Shown here: piece after piece, positions 35,230 to 46,200 of the stretch
Layout of the letters: every line of letters begins with the position of its first letter
Numbering within the stretch: the stretch's first letter is position 1
Origin: Dastarcus helophoroides
Taxonomy: Eukaryota; Arthropoda; Insecta; Coleoptera; Bothrideridae
NCBI GenBank assembly: GCA_028583605.1
Contig: CM053335.1
Location: forward strand, 19,643,068 to 19,707,067
DNA length: 64,000 nt
Direction of reading: 5' to 3'
The notes under the pieces: model-generated
Told to the model about the DNA's origin: nothing
The model's database searches: none
What the model saw: only the letters and a program-made list of their open reading frames with translations
Translations under genes and position numbers: made by a program

Positions 35230-36608
35230 TACGAAGGCTTAGAAGGGACATCGATTAAATATTTTCTTTTATAAAAATTTCAACTTTTTTTCCCGAAATT
35301 TCGTCTTTTTTCTCAAAATTCCGAGATTAAAGTTAAAATTTCGACTTTTTTCTCAAAATTTCGACTTTTTTTCGAAATTTCGACTTTTTTCTCAAAATTT
35401 CGCCTTTTTTCTCAAAATTTCGACTTTTTTTGGAAATTTCGCTTTTAATCTCAAAATTTCGACTTTTTTCTCGAAATTTAGACTCTTTTCTCGAAATTTC
35501 GACTTTTTTTTCGAAATTTCAATTTCTTTTCGAAATTTCAATTTCTTTTCGAAATTTCGACTTTTTTCACGAAACTTCGACTTTTTTCACGAAATTTCGA
35601 GATTAAAGTTAAAATTTCGACTTTTGATCTTAAAATTTTGACTTTTTTCTCGAGATTTCGATTTTTTTTTTGAAATTCCGAGATTAAAGTCAAAATTTCG
35701 AGTTTTCATCTTAAAATTTTGACTTTTTTCTCGAGATATCGATTTTTTTTTTAAATTCCGAGATTAAAGTCAAAATTTCGACTTTTAATGTTAAAATTTC
35801 GACTTTTTTCTCAAAATTTCAACTTTTTTCTCGAAATTTCGTCTTTTTTCTCGAAATTTCGAGTTAAAGTCAAAATTTCGACTTTTAATATTGAAATGTC
35901 GACTTTTTTTCGAAATTTCCATTTTAATCTCAAAATTTCGACATTTTCTCGAAATTTAGACTTTTTTCTCGAAATTTCGACTTTTTTCACGAAATTCCGA
36001 GATTAAAGTTAAAATTTCGACTTTTGATCTTAAAATTTGGACTTTTTTCACAAAATTCCGAAATTAAAGTCAAAATTTCGACTTTTGATCTTAAAATTTG
36101 GATTTTTTTCTCGAAATTTCGACTTTTGATCTTAAAATTTGGACTTTTTTCTCGAAATTTCGACTTTTTTCACGAAATTTCGAGATTGAAGTTAAAATTT
36201 CGACTTTTGATCTTAAAATTTTGACTTTTTTCTTGAAATTTCGACTTTTTTTTTGAAATTTCGAGGTGAAAGTCAACATTTCGACTTTTAATCTTGAACT
36301 TTCGACTTTTTTTTCGAAATTTCCATTTTTTTTCGAAATTTCGACTTTTTTCACGAAATTCCGAGATTAAAGTTAAAATTTTGACTTTTTTTTGAAAATT
36401 CCGAAATTAAAGTCAAAATTTCGACTTTTGATCTTAAAATTTGGACTTTTTTCTCGAAATTTCGACTTTTTTTTGGAATTTCCGAGATTAAAGTAAAAAT
36501 TTCGAGTTGAAAGTTGAAATTTTGAGAAAATAGTGTATATTTGGAATTTAAGGTCACAATTTCTGAACAAAATTGTTTTTTAAATGATGTCTTTTTTACG
36601 CCTTCGTA
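35230..36608. mobile_element. minisatellite element II, complete with TIRs and TA flanks
   Basis: Left end TACGAAGGCTTAGAAGGGAC (35230) and right end, read inverted from 36608, TACGAAGGCGTAAAAAAGAC are terminal inverted repeats of about 30 bp. Both termini are flanked by TA, consistent with a Tc1/mariner-type target. The interior is a roughly 20-bp CTCGAAATTTCGACTTTTTT minisatellite mixed with a GAGATTAAAGTCAAAATTTC variant, giving a longer period of 60-90 bp. Older repeat of the same type also lies just outside at 35130-35229. Frames such as 36091-36354 are repeat translations. Confidence 0.8.
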
Positions 36609-36816
36609 TATTTACCTATGTAGTCAACGCTGGAAATTTTTATGATGGCCCCTCGTGGTAAATCCGGATCTGGAATTGATGTGACTTGACGCTAACTGCA
36701 TCGAACGCAACCTAATGACAGATGACACAGAATACTCATCTTTGATTAATTCGTCAACTGTCAAGTGCGGGAATACGATTAATTTGCCCCATTATTTGAA
36801 TTAAAACAAGGGCAAT

Positions 36817-37611
36817 ATGGGGGGTAAAATTTTAGATAACATTCTGTTAGCATTCGGTTTTTTGTCCATGCTCCACGCCGCATATTCGGCCGCTCAGCGT
36901 AAGTTTGCCGTTTAGCTTTAAATCAACCTCTAATGATAAACTTTGTTTTCAGATCGTTCCTACTTGAGATTAAACGAATTGGATTTCACTCATTTACCGT
37001 TCGATGTAAGTCCGGGACCTCATGTTTATTAATTTATCTAATATTATACAACCCAGTTTGGAAATATTTAAATTTTTATTGCTTGTTGACAAAATTCTAA
37101 ACTCTAAAGCACTGAACTAAACACTGTGGCTTGTGATTAAGTCCAAGAAGGTTTCACCCTTTTACCACATCGGCAATTAAATAAATAATTACGCGATACG
37201 TATTTCGCCAACAGATTTTCAAGCGTACTATTCTAAAAAGATTAGCAAAACATGCATCAACATCATCTGCATTGAGATTCAAATCGATACTGGCGGCCTT
37301 TTGCTTTCTTTCCTTTTTCTAATTTTTAAGATTCTAAAATAGTTTTTGAAGTATGAGTGTATGTGCTTAATCGAAACTTTTGCTTTTAGATTACCATTCA
37401 GGCCATCATCAGCTTGTTTTTAATAATGTATGCGGTTCTGCACAAAGCGGGGGATTTTAAAGAGATTAAAGCGTCCGCAGACTTGGACAGAAAATCTTGG
37501 GAAACATTCAGGAATATTCCATCGTTTTATACGTTTAGCCACAGGGGGAAAGTGTTTTCAAAGTATTACAAAAGACCACTGTCGAAGGCTATTTTACAAG
37601 AAGTCGAATAA
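36817..37611 (+). CDS. EMC5: ER membrane protein complex subunit 5 (EMC5/MMGT1)
   Basis: Three exons, 36817-36898, 36953-37005 and 37390-37611, encode 118 aa; the family is usually 105-130 aa. The protein has two membrane helices (ILLAFGFLSMLHAAYSA and IISLFLIMYAVLH) around the conserved AQHRSYLRLNELDFTHLPFD, then the hallmark FKEI and KSWETFRNIPSFYTFSHRGK. EMC5 is a core membrane subunit of the EMC insertase; it was first described as a magnesium transporter. The start ATG at 36817 follows CAAT and gives the family N terminus. The poly(A) signal AATAAA is at 37683-37688. Intron 2 carries a fragment of a dispersed repeat (about 37025-37300). Confidence 0.97.
37085..37310 (+). repeat. dispersed repeat shared, inverted, with 49480-49720
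   Basis: AAAGCACTGAACTAAACACT, GTCCAAGAAGGTTTCACCC, GCGATACGTATTTCGCCA and ATCATCTGCATTGAGATTC each recur in reverse complement near 49500-49710, colinear over about 220 bp. Confidence 0.85.
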
Positions 37612-37962
37612 TGTACTAGTGTTGTGATCGTTTCATTAGAATTATACGTTGTTTATTTATTAGTAAAGTATTTTTATTGCGTAATAAATCGTTTAACCAC
37701 TTTGAATCTGAATTAGTGTTGGGCTATTCGAATATAAGTTGCGAGATGTATTAAATTCCAGTAAAATCTCTAATGCATTCAATCCTCATTCATTGGGATA
37801 CTCCCAGAGTCGATGTGAGAATACGAATAAAATCGGTTTGCGTTTTCAGATCTAATTTTGGCAACGCAAATCTGAATTATTAAGGGAAGAAATTGAGGGA
37901 TTCTTGAGACATACAAGACAGTTTGAGACAGTAAATTCCTGCGCGATCCAGCTTGACACAGC

Positions 37963-38214
37963 CTACGGTGGCTCTTTTTTTCTATAGAACTTCCAAGCTA
38001 TGGAACTCGTTAGCGAAAGGAATTTTCTCCAAATTATGTTTTTTTTTTTTGATAAATACGCAACATCGTTTCTACTTAGCAAATTGATTCTTTCAAGTTG
38101 TGGTGTTTCCATTTTTCGTGCATCTTCCAAAATTTGATTGACTGGTACTCTAATCTGTAATTTCTCGACCACTATATTTTTCTCCATCATTGACAAAAGT
38201 CCACACAAGTCCAC
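37963..38214 (-). pseudogene. transposon-derived coding relic (not identified)
   Basis: An 83-codon minus-strand frame with NQILEDARK, LERINLLSRNDVAYLSK. The ILD-IR ... L-RIHLLTR-D pattern resembles proteins encoded by insect DNA transposons (MULE-like), but I cannot name the family with certainty. It has no splice context and is truncated at both ends. Confidence 0.35.
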
Positions 38215-38229
38215 AGTTATTTAATAGTT

Positions 38230-38355
38230 ATTTATGATACAAGTGTTAAAAGTGACATTTTATTTTGTGAGTGGGGAGTATTGCGGAACGAGCGTAGCGA
38301 GTGGAGCAACCCCACGAACAAAATAAAATCACTTTTAACAAGTGTATCATACAAT
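38230..38355. repeat. imperfect inverted repeat, arms about 46 bp
   Basis: 38230-38276 (TGATACAAGTGTTAAAAGTG ... TTTTATTTTGTGAGTGGGG) pairs with 38310-38355 (CCCCACGAACAAAATAAAA ... AAGTGTATCAT). The loop is GC-rich (GCGGAACGAGCGTAGCGAG). It probably marks one end of the element that contains the recombinase relic, since AAAATGTCACTTTTAATAAC near 39565 is an inverted match of part of the arm. Confidence 0.75.
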
Positions 38356-38639
38356 ATTTTTTGTAAAACTGTTAAATTAAAAGAGAAAATGCTGTCCCTA
38401 GGGTTGAATTTTAGATTTATTGTTTGCGTGTTGAATTATATATTTGACATTTACATCTGACAATCAAGTCAGGTATTGGATAGAGTGTAACTAAGTAAAA
38501 CAATTGTAAGTTGTTTAATGTTAATTAGTAACCACAATTGAACCTGTCCTAAAATATTGTGGATTTTATGGCTAATAAACATGAATTTTGAAGAAAAGAT
38601 TGGAAATTAAAGCAATTTTATTATTCCATCTGATGTTGA

Positions 38640-39045
38640 AGAAACAGCAAATACATCAACTGAGATTTATTGCTCCAGAAATCGGGACAAAAATATGATG
38701 GTATGAAATAAAGAATCTAGCGGATAACTTCACTAAAAATATATTTTTGGTTTACGCCGAAGGAAATTCTAAGTTATGGAATCTCTCTATGATTAAAGCT
38801 AGTTTTTAAATCAAACTAGGATATAAGCAAGTATTAAAACCAGCGTACAAGATTTTTTTGAATGAAGCTCCAGACACCAAATATGCAGTAAAAAGTTGCG
38901 TCAGATTTTGGATTATTTGGAGTCTGTCGCTCTCAAGAATTTTGTAAATTAACACTGGATGATATTGAAAAATCTTTGTTTTATATTATGAAGACTAAAA
39001 GCAACATCCGTCCTGGTTTTTGCACGGATTACTTTGCATAAATAC
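38640..39045 (+). pseudogene. tyrosine-recombinase-like (Crypton/DUF3504 type) transposon gene, decayed
   Basis: Reading across frameshifts: NFTKNIFLVYAEGNSKLWNL, a stop, then KPAYKIFLNEAPDTKYAVKS, a shift, then SDFGLFGVCRSQEFCKLTLD, DIEKSLFYIMKTKSNIRPGF. The FL-EAPD-KY and G-CR--EL--LT-DDI pattern, with the catalytic-type Arg after C, is that of tyrosine-recombinase-like proteins of insect Crypton-related elements. At least one stop and one shift make it inactive. The downstream half (further catalytic residues) is missing. Confidence 0.6.
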
Positions 39046-39251
39046 CTCTGCAATTACTTCTCAGGAAAACTAAAGTAACCGTTCAGATTGTAATAGTAAT
39101 ATTAATATTATAAATAAATAATTTATAACTATTTTGAATGTTTTAATGTTTGGAAACACAATATTGTTGGACCAGTCCGTTCAACCACAAAAAATATCTT
39201 TCTAATTTTACCAGTACAGCTTTCTATTTTATATTGCATATTGCTATATAT

Positions 39252-39448
39252 CAGTGTTTCCCAAACAGTGGGTCACAACTCGGCAGCGGACCACAAAAAT
39301 AAAATACCAGGCTACAGAATTGTCTTCATACTCACAAATGATTAGTTCTTTCCAGCATTAAGATATAATTAAAACATCTTTTAGTGGGTGGCGAAGGGAA
39401 AATATTAAAAACAACCCGGTTAGGGCAAAAAAAAATTGGGAAACACTG
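39252..39448. mobile_element. 197-bp hAT MITE
   Basis: Perfect 13-bp terminal inverted repeats CAGTGTTTCCCAA, flanked by near-identical 8-bp duplications CTATATAT (39244-39251) and CTATATTT (39449-39456). No coding capacity. Typical hAT miniature element inserted into the older relic. Confidence 0.92.
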
Positions 39449-39462
39449 CTATATTTACTTTT

Positions 39463-39498
39463 AACACTAGTGCGAAAAAACTTTTTCGCACTAGTGTT
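39463..39498. repeat. 17-bp-arm palindrome
   Basis: AACACTAGTGCGAAAAA, a two-base centre, and its exact inverse. It directly follows the hAT MITE target site and was probably part of the older element. Confidence 0.9.
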
Positions 39499-39599
39499 AT
39501 AAGTGGTTTTGTCACGTGTCATTATAAAAGTCAATTTTTAGTTCACTTATCAATGAACTAAAAATGTCACTTTTAATAACAGTTTTACAAAAAATATAA

Positions 39600-41560
39600 T
39601 ATTAAATGACACTGTAAAGAGTCTAGTTTGTTTTACCTAACAGATTTACAGACACAAATATCACTGAAAATATTACAAAATTTTGCGATGTTAAAAACAT
39701 AGATTAAATACATAGATTAAAAAAGCGGAAATTAACCTAAATACACAAATTTAAACAAACGCACTGTTATTTAAGATATAACATAAATGACATTGTGAAA
39801 AGTACTTTTCATTCTGTGATAGTTTTGTTCTACGGAACAGATTTATAGAAATTTTTAGAGAATATCACTGAAAATATTAAAATACTTTGTAATGCCAAAA
39901 TTAGCGGGAGTCGGTTATTCTTTGCATTTGCAAATGGTTTAAATTTTCAAACACAGAATGTTGCTAGAATTAACATTTCGGTTGACATGGGTGCCAACAT
40001 TTATTTGCACGACGAATTTTGGTAAGAAACTAAAAAATTAGGGTGGCAACGGTAACGACTGGTCTGTCATCTAGTCTGTCCATGTTCGCACCCTCTTTTA
40101 TATGGGTCGTAAAACTTCCCTCATTATTATTCATATTTTCGCGCGGGAACTAGTTACTGGAAGAAAATCGATACTTGTGGACATGCTTGGTACGAAAAAG
40201 TCGACTTTCGACTGACAATGACAATTGACGTTTGTGATCACAGAATATGGATTCGTATACCTGCCACGTTGATTGAATATAGCCAGCACTTCCTTAACAA
40301 TGTTTTGGAGTATGCATAGAGACAAGTGGTATACGCATTTTCTGATATAGTTTGTATATCTAATATGTATTCAATCAACGCCTGCCACATTGTTATTATT
40401 TCACCTTCACCCAATTTACACTAGATGTCGCTGATCGATATAACCAAATTGAAACTAACAAAATAAAAAACTGTCAATATCAAGCCATGGTCAATTTTTT
40501 TTTGTCTAAGAATAAGGTGGGGGCGAGTGTTAGTAGAAGTTATTTTTTTTTTGTAATGAAACTTCGAAAATAAATGACAGGTATAGTAAATGTACCCCAT
40601 ATTGTACTCTATGTCTGTCCAGTAAACGCAAACTTTTGCAGTAATGTAACCCAACAATCTATCATGAATTTGCTTACGTCGCTTACTATATGTGTACCCT
40701 TAGATAATATAATTTATAGCCAAAGTGTGTACCTTATGATAAAATGAATTGTTTTTTTACCTAAAACATCGATGTTTTCGGACATCGATATTTTTCTTTC
40801 GAATTCATCGTACATCGATACTTTTGAACCGAGGTTAATATTGAGGTCAATATCGTTGTTTTTCTAATATCGATCATCCCCAAGAAGCAGTAACTGTTAT
40901 AATTGTTATTTAAAAGTAGCAGGTTTGCCCATCCCTAGCGCATACGTAAAAAATGTAGGAAAATTGTCTGTTTTCCTCGCTATATATGTTTTGTGCCTCG
41001 TGCGTTGCAATTCGAACTGACGTTTGCGCCAAACTCACCAGTTTCGGAGACTATCCTAGTCGGATGAAGACAGCTTTCGCTTATCAAAAGAATAGGGAGC
41101 TGGCAATATAAAAGTATTAAATATATGAATACAACTGACGTCGGAAGCAAAGACAGCAAACACAAACCGCTAACAGTGTTAGTAGTTTGTGGAAGCAAAG
41201 GTAGGATCGTCGGAAGGAGACAGTACCCTTGGAAGTGAAAAAATTTCCGCAGAACGGAGAGAATTCTTTGGAACTACTACTCACATACTCGGGCTTTTTG
41301 ATGGTAATGGTAATGTGCCCTTGGTTATATACAAACCTAACATGTTTTACCAATTTACTTATTAATAGTATATTTAAAGTGCATCAAAGATTGTATTTCA
41401 AAATTGTTTAATTATTTCAGTTTACTCGAAATTTTAAAATGACAGATGGTCATAGACAAGATGGATGACATATTGACTCATTTATATTTCATTTTTTCCA
41501 TGTTTATTTATTAATAAATTAATATTTGTATTCATGTTTTATTCCGCTTTACTTTGCCAG
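39600..41560. other. intergenic stretch, no gene recognised
   Basis: AT-rich. A spaced inverted pair GTTGATTGAATA (40270) / TATTCAATCAAC (40368) may be a miniature element. Short open frames on both strands (40131-41411) show no family features. Confidence 0.35.
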
Positions 41561-41564
41561 TTAC

Positions 41565-42165
41565 TCCTTTCACAATTCTAAATTTCGTTAACCTTCTATT
41601 AAGGATTGGCAATCTACCTCCTAATATTTGACAAGTCGGGTGTATCGCCCGCCGAGGCGAGTGGGTCAGTATCTCCAAGTGAAGCACTATATTCGAGTGG
41701 AACACTATCTTTAAGTGGATCATTCGATGTCGATGGATCACGCGCCGCGAGCGGATCATTAACCTTCTGTTAAGGATTGGCAATCTACTTCGTAATATTT
41801 GACATAACGTAACTATTGAGTGGAGCAAACATAATTCTTGAAGAAAACTATTTTAAACGATATAATTCGCGGTTGATCCCGATTTAGAATAAATGTTCGC
41901 TGGTTACCTGTATTAATTATGCTAGTTGTGAATAATTATTGATCTTAATTAGATTAATCACGTCAATTCAAAATCCAAAACAAGAAGACTTCTTGATGCA
42001 GAAACTAAAGGTAGGCAAATTGACTGACAAGTGACAGATGACATTTGAAAAGCACAGAACCGTATAAATAGAAGCGACACTGCCAGATACGATTAGAGGA
42101 CGGGTCGGCACTCAAAGAACCATGAGTGACAGACATTGGAAATATACACCGTTACAAAATACCTC
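41565..42165 (+). repeat. 1.1-kb dispersed repeat, copy 4 (3' half) with internal insertion
   Basis: The GGATTGGCAATCTACCTCCT block and everything down to ACCATGAGTGACAGACATTG match the second half of copies 2 and 3. The TTAACCTTCTNTTAAGGATT block is duplicated (41588 and 41759) around a GC-richer 120-bp insert (41634-41757). Confidence 0.75.
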
Positions 42166-42578
42166 TTGTTGTTAGCATATTGCGTCCACGGGCGGCGCTG
42201 ACGCAGTAAAGTTCTTTTAATATATTTATATTTCAATTAAACGTTGATTGGTCAACTATAAGCTACAAAACAAATAATTTTGACTGAATTTTTACTAATT
42301 CATACGAAATCGTAGAAAGTACATCGGTTTAAAAAGTATTTTTTTTTAGTAATTTCGTAGTAGTTTCTAAAAAATATTTATTAATCGATACGCTTTTACG
42401 CTTACGTAAACTTATAAGTCATAAAATATATTAATTATAATAAATATTTATTGTTAATATATTTTATGAGTTATGAATCGAAATAATAGAAAGTTATGAA
42501 GAATTTTACAAAGTAATTAGGGATTAAATATATGAGTTGTTTAGTATTTCTTAATTCGGTGTACAAGTAAATAAATTG

Positions 42579-42690
42579 TAATACAAATTTTGTCCCCTGA
42601 AACCAAGAAAGATTAAAAAACACAACAAAGAGCAACCTTTGTTGTGTTTTTTAATCTTTTTTGGTTTCAACGGACAATATTTGTATTTCA
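42579..42690. repeat. foldback copy of the CAAATCTTGTCCCC family with short loop
   Basis: AATACAAATTTTGTCCCCTG through AACACAACAAAG, a six-base loop AGCAAC, and the inverse arm ending ACAATATTTGTATT: about 50-bp arms with a few mismatches. Confidence 0.85.
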
Positions 42691-42784
42691 ATTTTGAAGA
42701 TAACCAAGGAGCCCTCCCCCAAAAAAACTATATAAGTGATGAAAATTGCGCACTTTCTCGATAATTTTAATGTATCCTCATCTC

Positions 42785-43097
42785 TCAGATCTGATAAGGG
42801 GTAAGCGGCCGCAATAACGAAGCAAACGGCAGATAAGCGTTCCAGAAATTTCGGCAAACGATAAGCCTTATCTGCGACATTTTTCTGGAACCTGGAAACC
42901 AAAACTATATAAAGCGGCCAGCTCTCCCTCGAGTTAGTTGGAGTCGGTGTAGTTAAGTAGCGAGTTAGCAGTTAGAAGTCAATAAGCGAGTTAATTGTTC
43001 AGTTGTAGTGATCCGAGTTGAGTTTGAAAATAAAGTGGGTATTATTCAATTCACGTGTTAATCAATTCGAACCGATAAGCACCGATAAGTACATCAC
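42785..43097 (+). mobile_element. LTR-like element copy A (5' diverged)
   Basis: Shares CGGCAGATAAGCGTTCCAGA, AATTTCGGCAAACGATAAG, a TATATAAAG box, TCCCTCGAGTTAGTTGG, GAAAATAAAG and CGAACCGATAAG with copies B-D. A TATA box followed by a poly(A) signal about 150 bp later is LTR organisation. Its end falls just downstream of the EFHC1 gene. Confidence 0.65.
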
Positions 43098-43248
43098 AAA
43101 TTTATTCATTCTAATGAATTGTTGATACATGCTTTTATGCGTTATTCATCATATTACTGAGAAAGTGAAAAAAATTGTTGTTATATCGATGTATTTGATA
43201 CAAAAAGAGAAAGAATAAGAACACATAAAATATAGTGTTAATAATAAA

Positions 43249-46200
43249 TTATATTTGTGGGGCCGTTATAGCCTGGAGGGTGCTATTTACTGGTTGATCT
43301 TGGAAGGTGCTTTCTAAATCCAACTCTTTATTGAAAGCGCACCAATCTATGAGGGTGCCTGCCTCTGGTTCACGTTCTGATGCCCACCATAATTGATACT
43401 AAAACCAACACTTTTTGTTAATTGTTAACTCAATCAACTACGAAATGTACCTTTATATTAAGTGGTTCAACGTCGGCCATCGGGCATTTATCTCTATTTA
43501 AAAATTCAACAAGATCCTCGTAATATAAATTGCATTCTTCATCTTTTTGAACGCTGTCAAAGAATACCTTTTATTATTATTGTACGGAGGCGTAGAACGG
43601 GCATCTACTAAAGTTTGGTTTTTGGAAATTACGATTTTTTCTAGGAATTTCTGATTTATTCGCTACTTTTTTGGAAAATTTTCTCGAAAATTCGAGCTGA
43701 AAGTTGACATATCGTCTTTATAAAGTTGAAACTTCTCGTTTAAAGTCAAAATTGCGTGTCTAAAATCGAAATTGCGTGTCCAAGGTTGAAATTGCGCGTT
43801 TAAGGTCGAAATTGCATGTTAAAAGTCGAAATTGCGTGTTTAAAGTCGAAATTGCGTATTTAAGGTCGAAATTGCGTGGTTGAGGTCGAAGTAGCGTGTT
43901 TAAGGTCGAAATTGCGTGTTTAAAGGTCGAAATTGTGTGTTTAAAGGTCGAAATTGCGCGTTTAAGGTCAAAATTGCGCGTTTAAGGTCGAAAATGCGTG
44001 TTTAGAGGTCGAAATTGCCTATTTAAAGGTCAAAATTGCGCGTTTAAGGTCGAAATTGCGCGTTTAAGGTAGAAGTAGCGTGTTTAATGTCGAAATTGCG
44101 TGTTTAAGGTCGAAATTGCGTGTTTAGAGGTCGAAATTGCCTATTTAAAGGTCAAAATTGCGCGTTTAAGGTTGAAATTGCGCGTTTAAGGTTGAAATTG
44201 CGCGTTTAATGTCGAAATTGCGCGTTCAAGGTCGAAATTGCGCGTTTAAGTTCGAAATTACGTGTTAGATGTCGAAATTGCATGTTAACGGTCGAAGTAG
44301 CGTGTTTAAGGTAGAAGTAGCGTGTTTAAGGTCGAAGTTGCGTGTTTAGAGGTCGAAATTGCCTATTTAAAGGTCGAAATTGCGCGTTTAGTGTCGAAAT
44401 TGCGCGTTTAAGGTCGAAATTGCGCGTTTAAGTTCGAAATTACGTGTTAGATGTCGAAATTGCATGTTAACGGTTGAAGTAGCGTATTTAAGGTAGAAGT
44501 AGCGTGTTTAAGGTCGAAATTGCGTGTTTAAGGTCGAAATTGCGTGTTTAGAGGTCGAAATTGCCTATTTAAAGGTCAAAATTGCGCGTCTAAGGTCGAC
44601 ATTGCGCGTTTAATGTCGAAATTGCGCGTTGAAGGTCGAAATTGCGCGTTTAAAGTTCGAAATTGCTTGTTTAAAGGTCGAAGTTGGGTATTTAAGGTCG
44701 AAATTACGTGTTAGAGGTCGAAATTGCATGTTAAAGGTCGAAATTAAGCGTTTAAGGTCGAAATTACGTGTTAGAGGTCGAAATTGCATGTTAAAGGTCG
44801 AAGTAGTGTGTTTAAGGTCGAAGTAGCGTTTTTAAGGTAGAAATTGCGTGTTTAAGGTCGAAATTGCGTGCTTAAAGGTCGAAATTACGTGTTAGAGGTC
44901 GAAATTGCATGTTGAAGGTCGAAATTGCGCATTTAAGGTCGAAATTGCCTGTTAGAGGTCGAAATTGCATGTTGAAGGTCGAAGTAGCGTGTTTAAGATC
45001 GAATAGCGTGTTTAAGGTCGAAATTGCGTGTTTAAAGTTCGAAATTGCGTGTTTAAAGGTCGAAGTTGCGTATTTAAGGTCGAAATTACGTGTTAGAGGT
45101 CGAAATTGCATGTTAAAGGTCGAAATTGCGCATTTAAGTTCGAAATTACATGTTAGATGTCGAAATTGCATGTTAACGATCGAAGTAGCGTGTTTAAGGT
45201 AGAAATAGCGTGTTTAAGGTCGAAGTTGCGTGTTTAGAGGTCGAAATTGCGTGTTTAAAGGTCGAAATTGCGTGCTTAAAGGTCGAAGTTTCGTGTTTAA
45301 GGTCGAAACTGCGCGTTTAAGGTCGAAATTGCGCGTTTAGGGTCGAAATTGCGCGTTTAAGCTCGTAATTTCGCGTTTAAAGTTGAAATTCGCGTCTAAA
45401 ATCGAAATACGTGTTTAAAGTCAAAATTCTGTGTTTACAGTCCAAATGTCTAGTTCAAATCCAAGTTGAAAGTTGATATTTTGAAGTCAAAGTTGAAGCT
45501 TCGAATGCAAAGTCGAAATTTCGAATTAACGGTCGAAGTTAGAAGTTTAATCTGAAGATTGTTACTATAACGGATTTTGAGGTTAAATTTGGTTATTAGA
45601 TGTTAACTAGAAGCTGTTAGGTAGATGCGCAACAGAAGAAATTGTTCCTAGTGTAACGAAATGTAAATTACGGAATTTAAAATCTAAGGAAATTTTCTAG
45701 AAAGATTTGATAAGGGAAAGCGGTCGCGATAATGAAGCAAACGGCAGATAAGCGTTCCAGAAATTTCGGCAAATGATAAGTCTTATCTGTTGGAATCTTT
45801 CAGAACTCGAATTAAGAGTCTATATAAAGGGGGGGTCCGGTCGGCTTTCCCTCAGTCAGTTGGTTAATCAATGTAGTTAGTGAGTTAGTAGTTAGAAGTC
45901 AATGTATAAATGAGTTAATGATTCAGTTGTAGGGTTCCGAGTTTAGTTTGGAAATAAATTGGATACAATTCAACAATAATCATTCGAACCGATAACGCGC
46001 AACAATAGGTTCAAGATGTCTTTCGAATATTTACAAGTAATTAGATCCATTAAGGGTATACGTTATTGTGGGTTCAAGATTTCTAGATATCGAATACTCT
46101 AGTACACGCGAAATGCAAATATAGCGCACTCCACGTTCGTTAAATCATATGAAGTTGTTGCTAAATAAAAGTGTTAAAAATCCACAATGTTTTGATTGTT

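Noticed and set aside
41117..41353. Minus-strand Cys-rich frame
   Set aside because: No start context, signal or splice support; a chance open frame.
42651..42902. Similar peptides LPKFLER-SAVC-VIAAA at 42651-42902 and 47024-47233
   Set aside because: They are antisense readings of LTR-like copies A and C, so the resemblance is due to the repeat and not to a gene family.
43740..45400. CRISPR-like regular repeat array
   Set aside because: Units abut with no unique spacers, the DNA is eukaryotic, and no cas genes exist in the window.
42785..46004. A complete LTR retrotransposon between LTR-like copies A and B
   Set aside because: The interval contains EFHC1 exons 11-13 and a minisatellite but no retroelement coding sequence.
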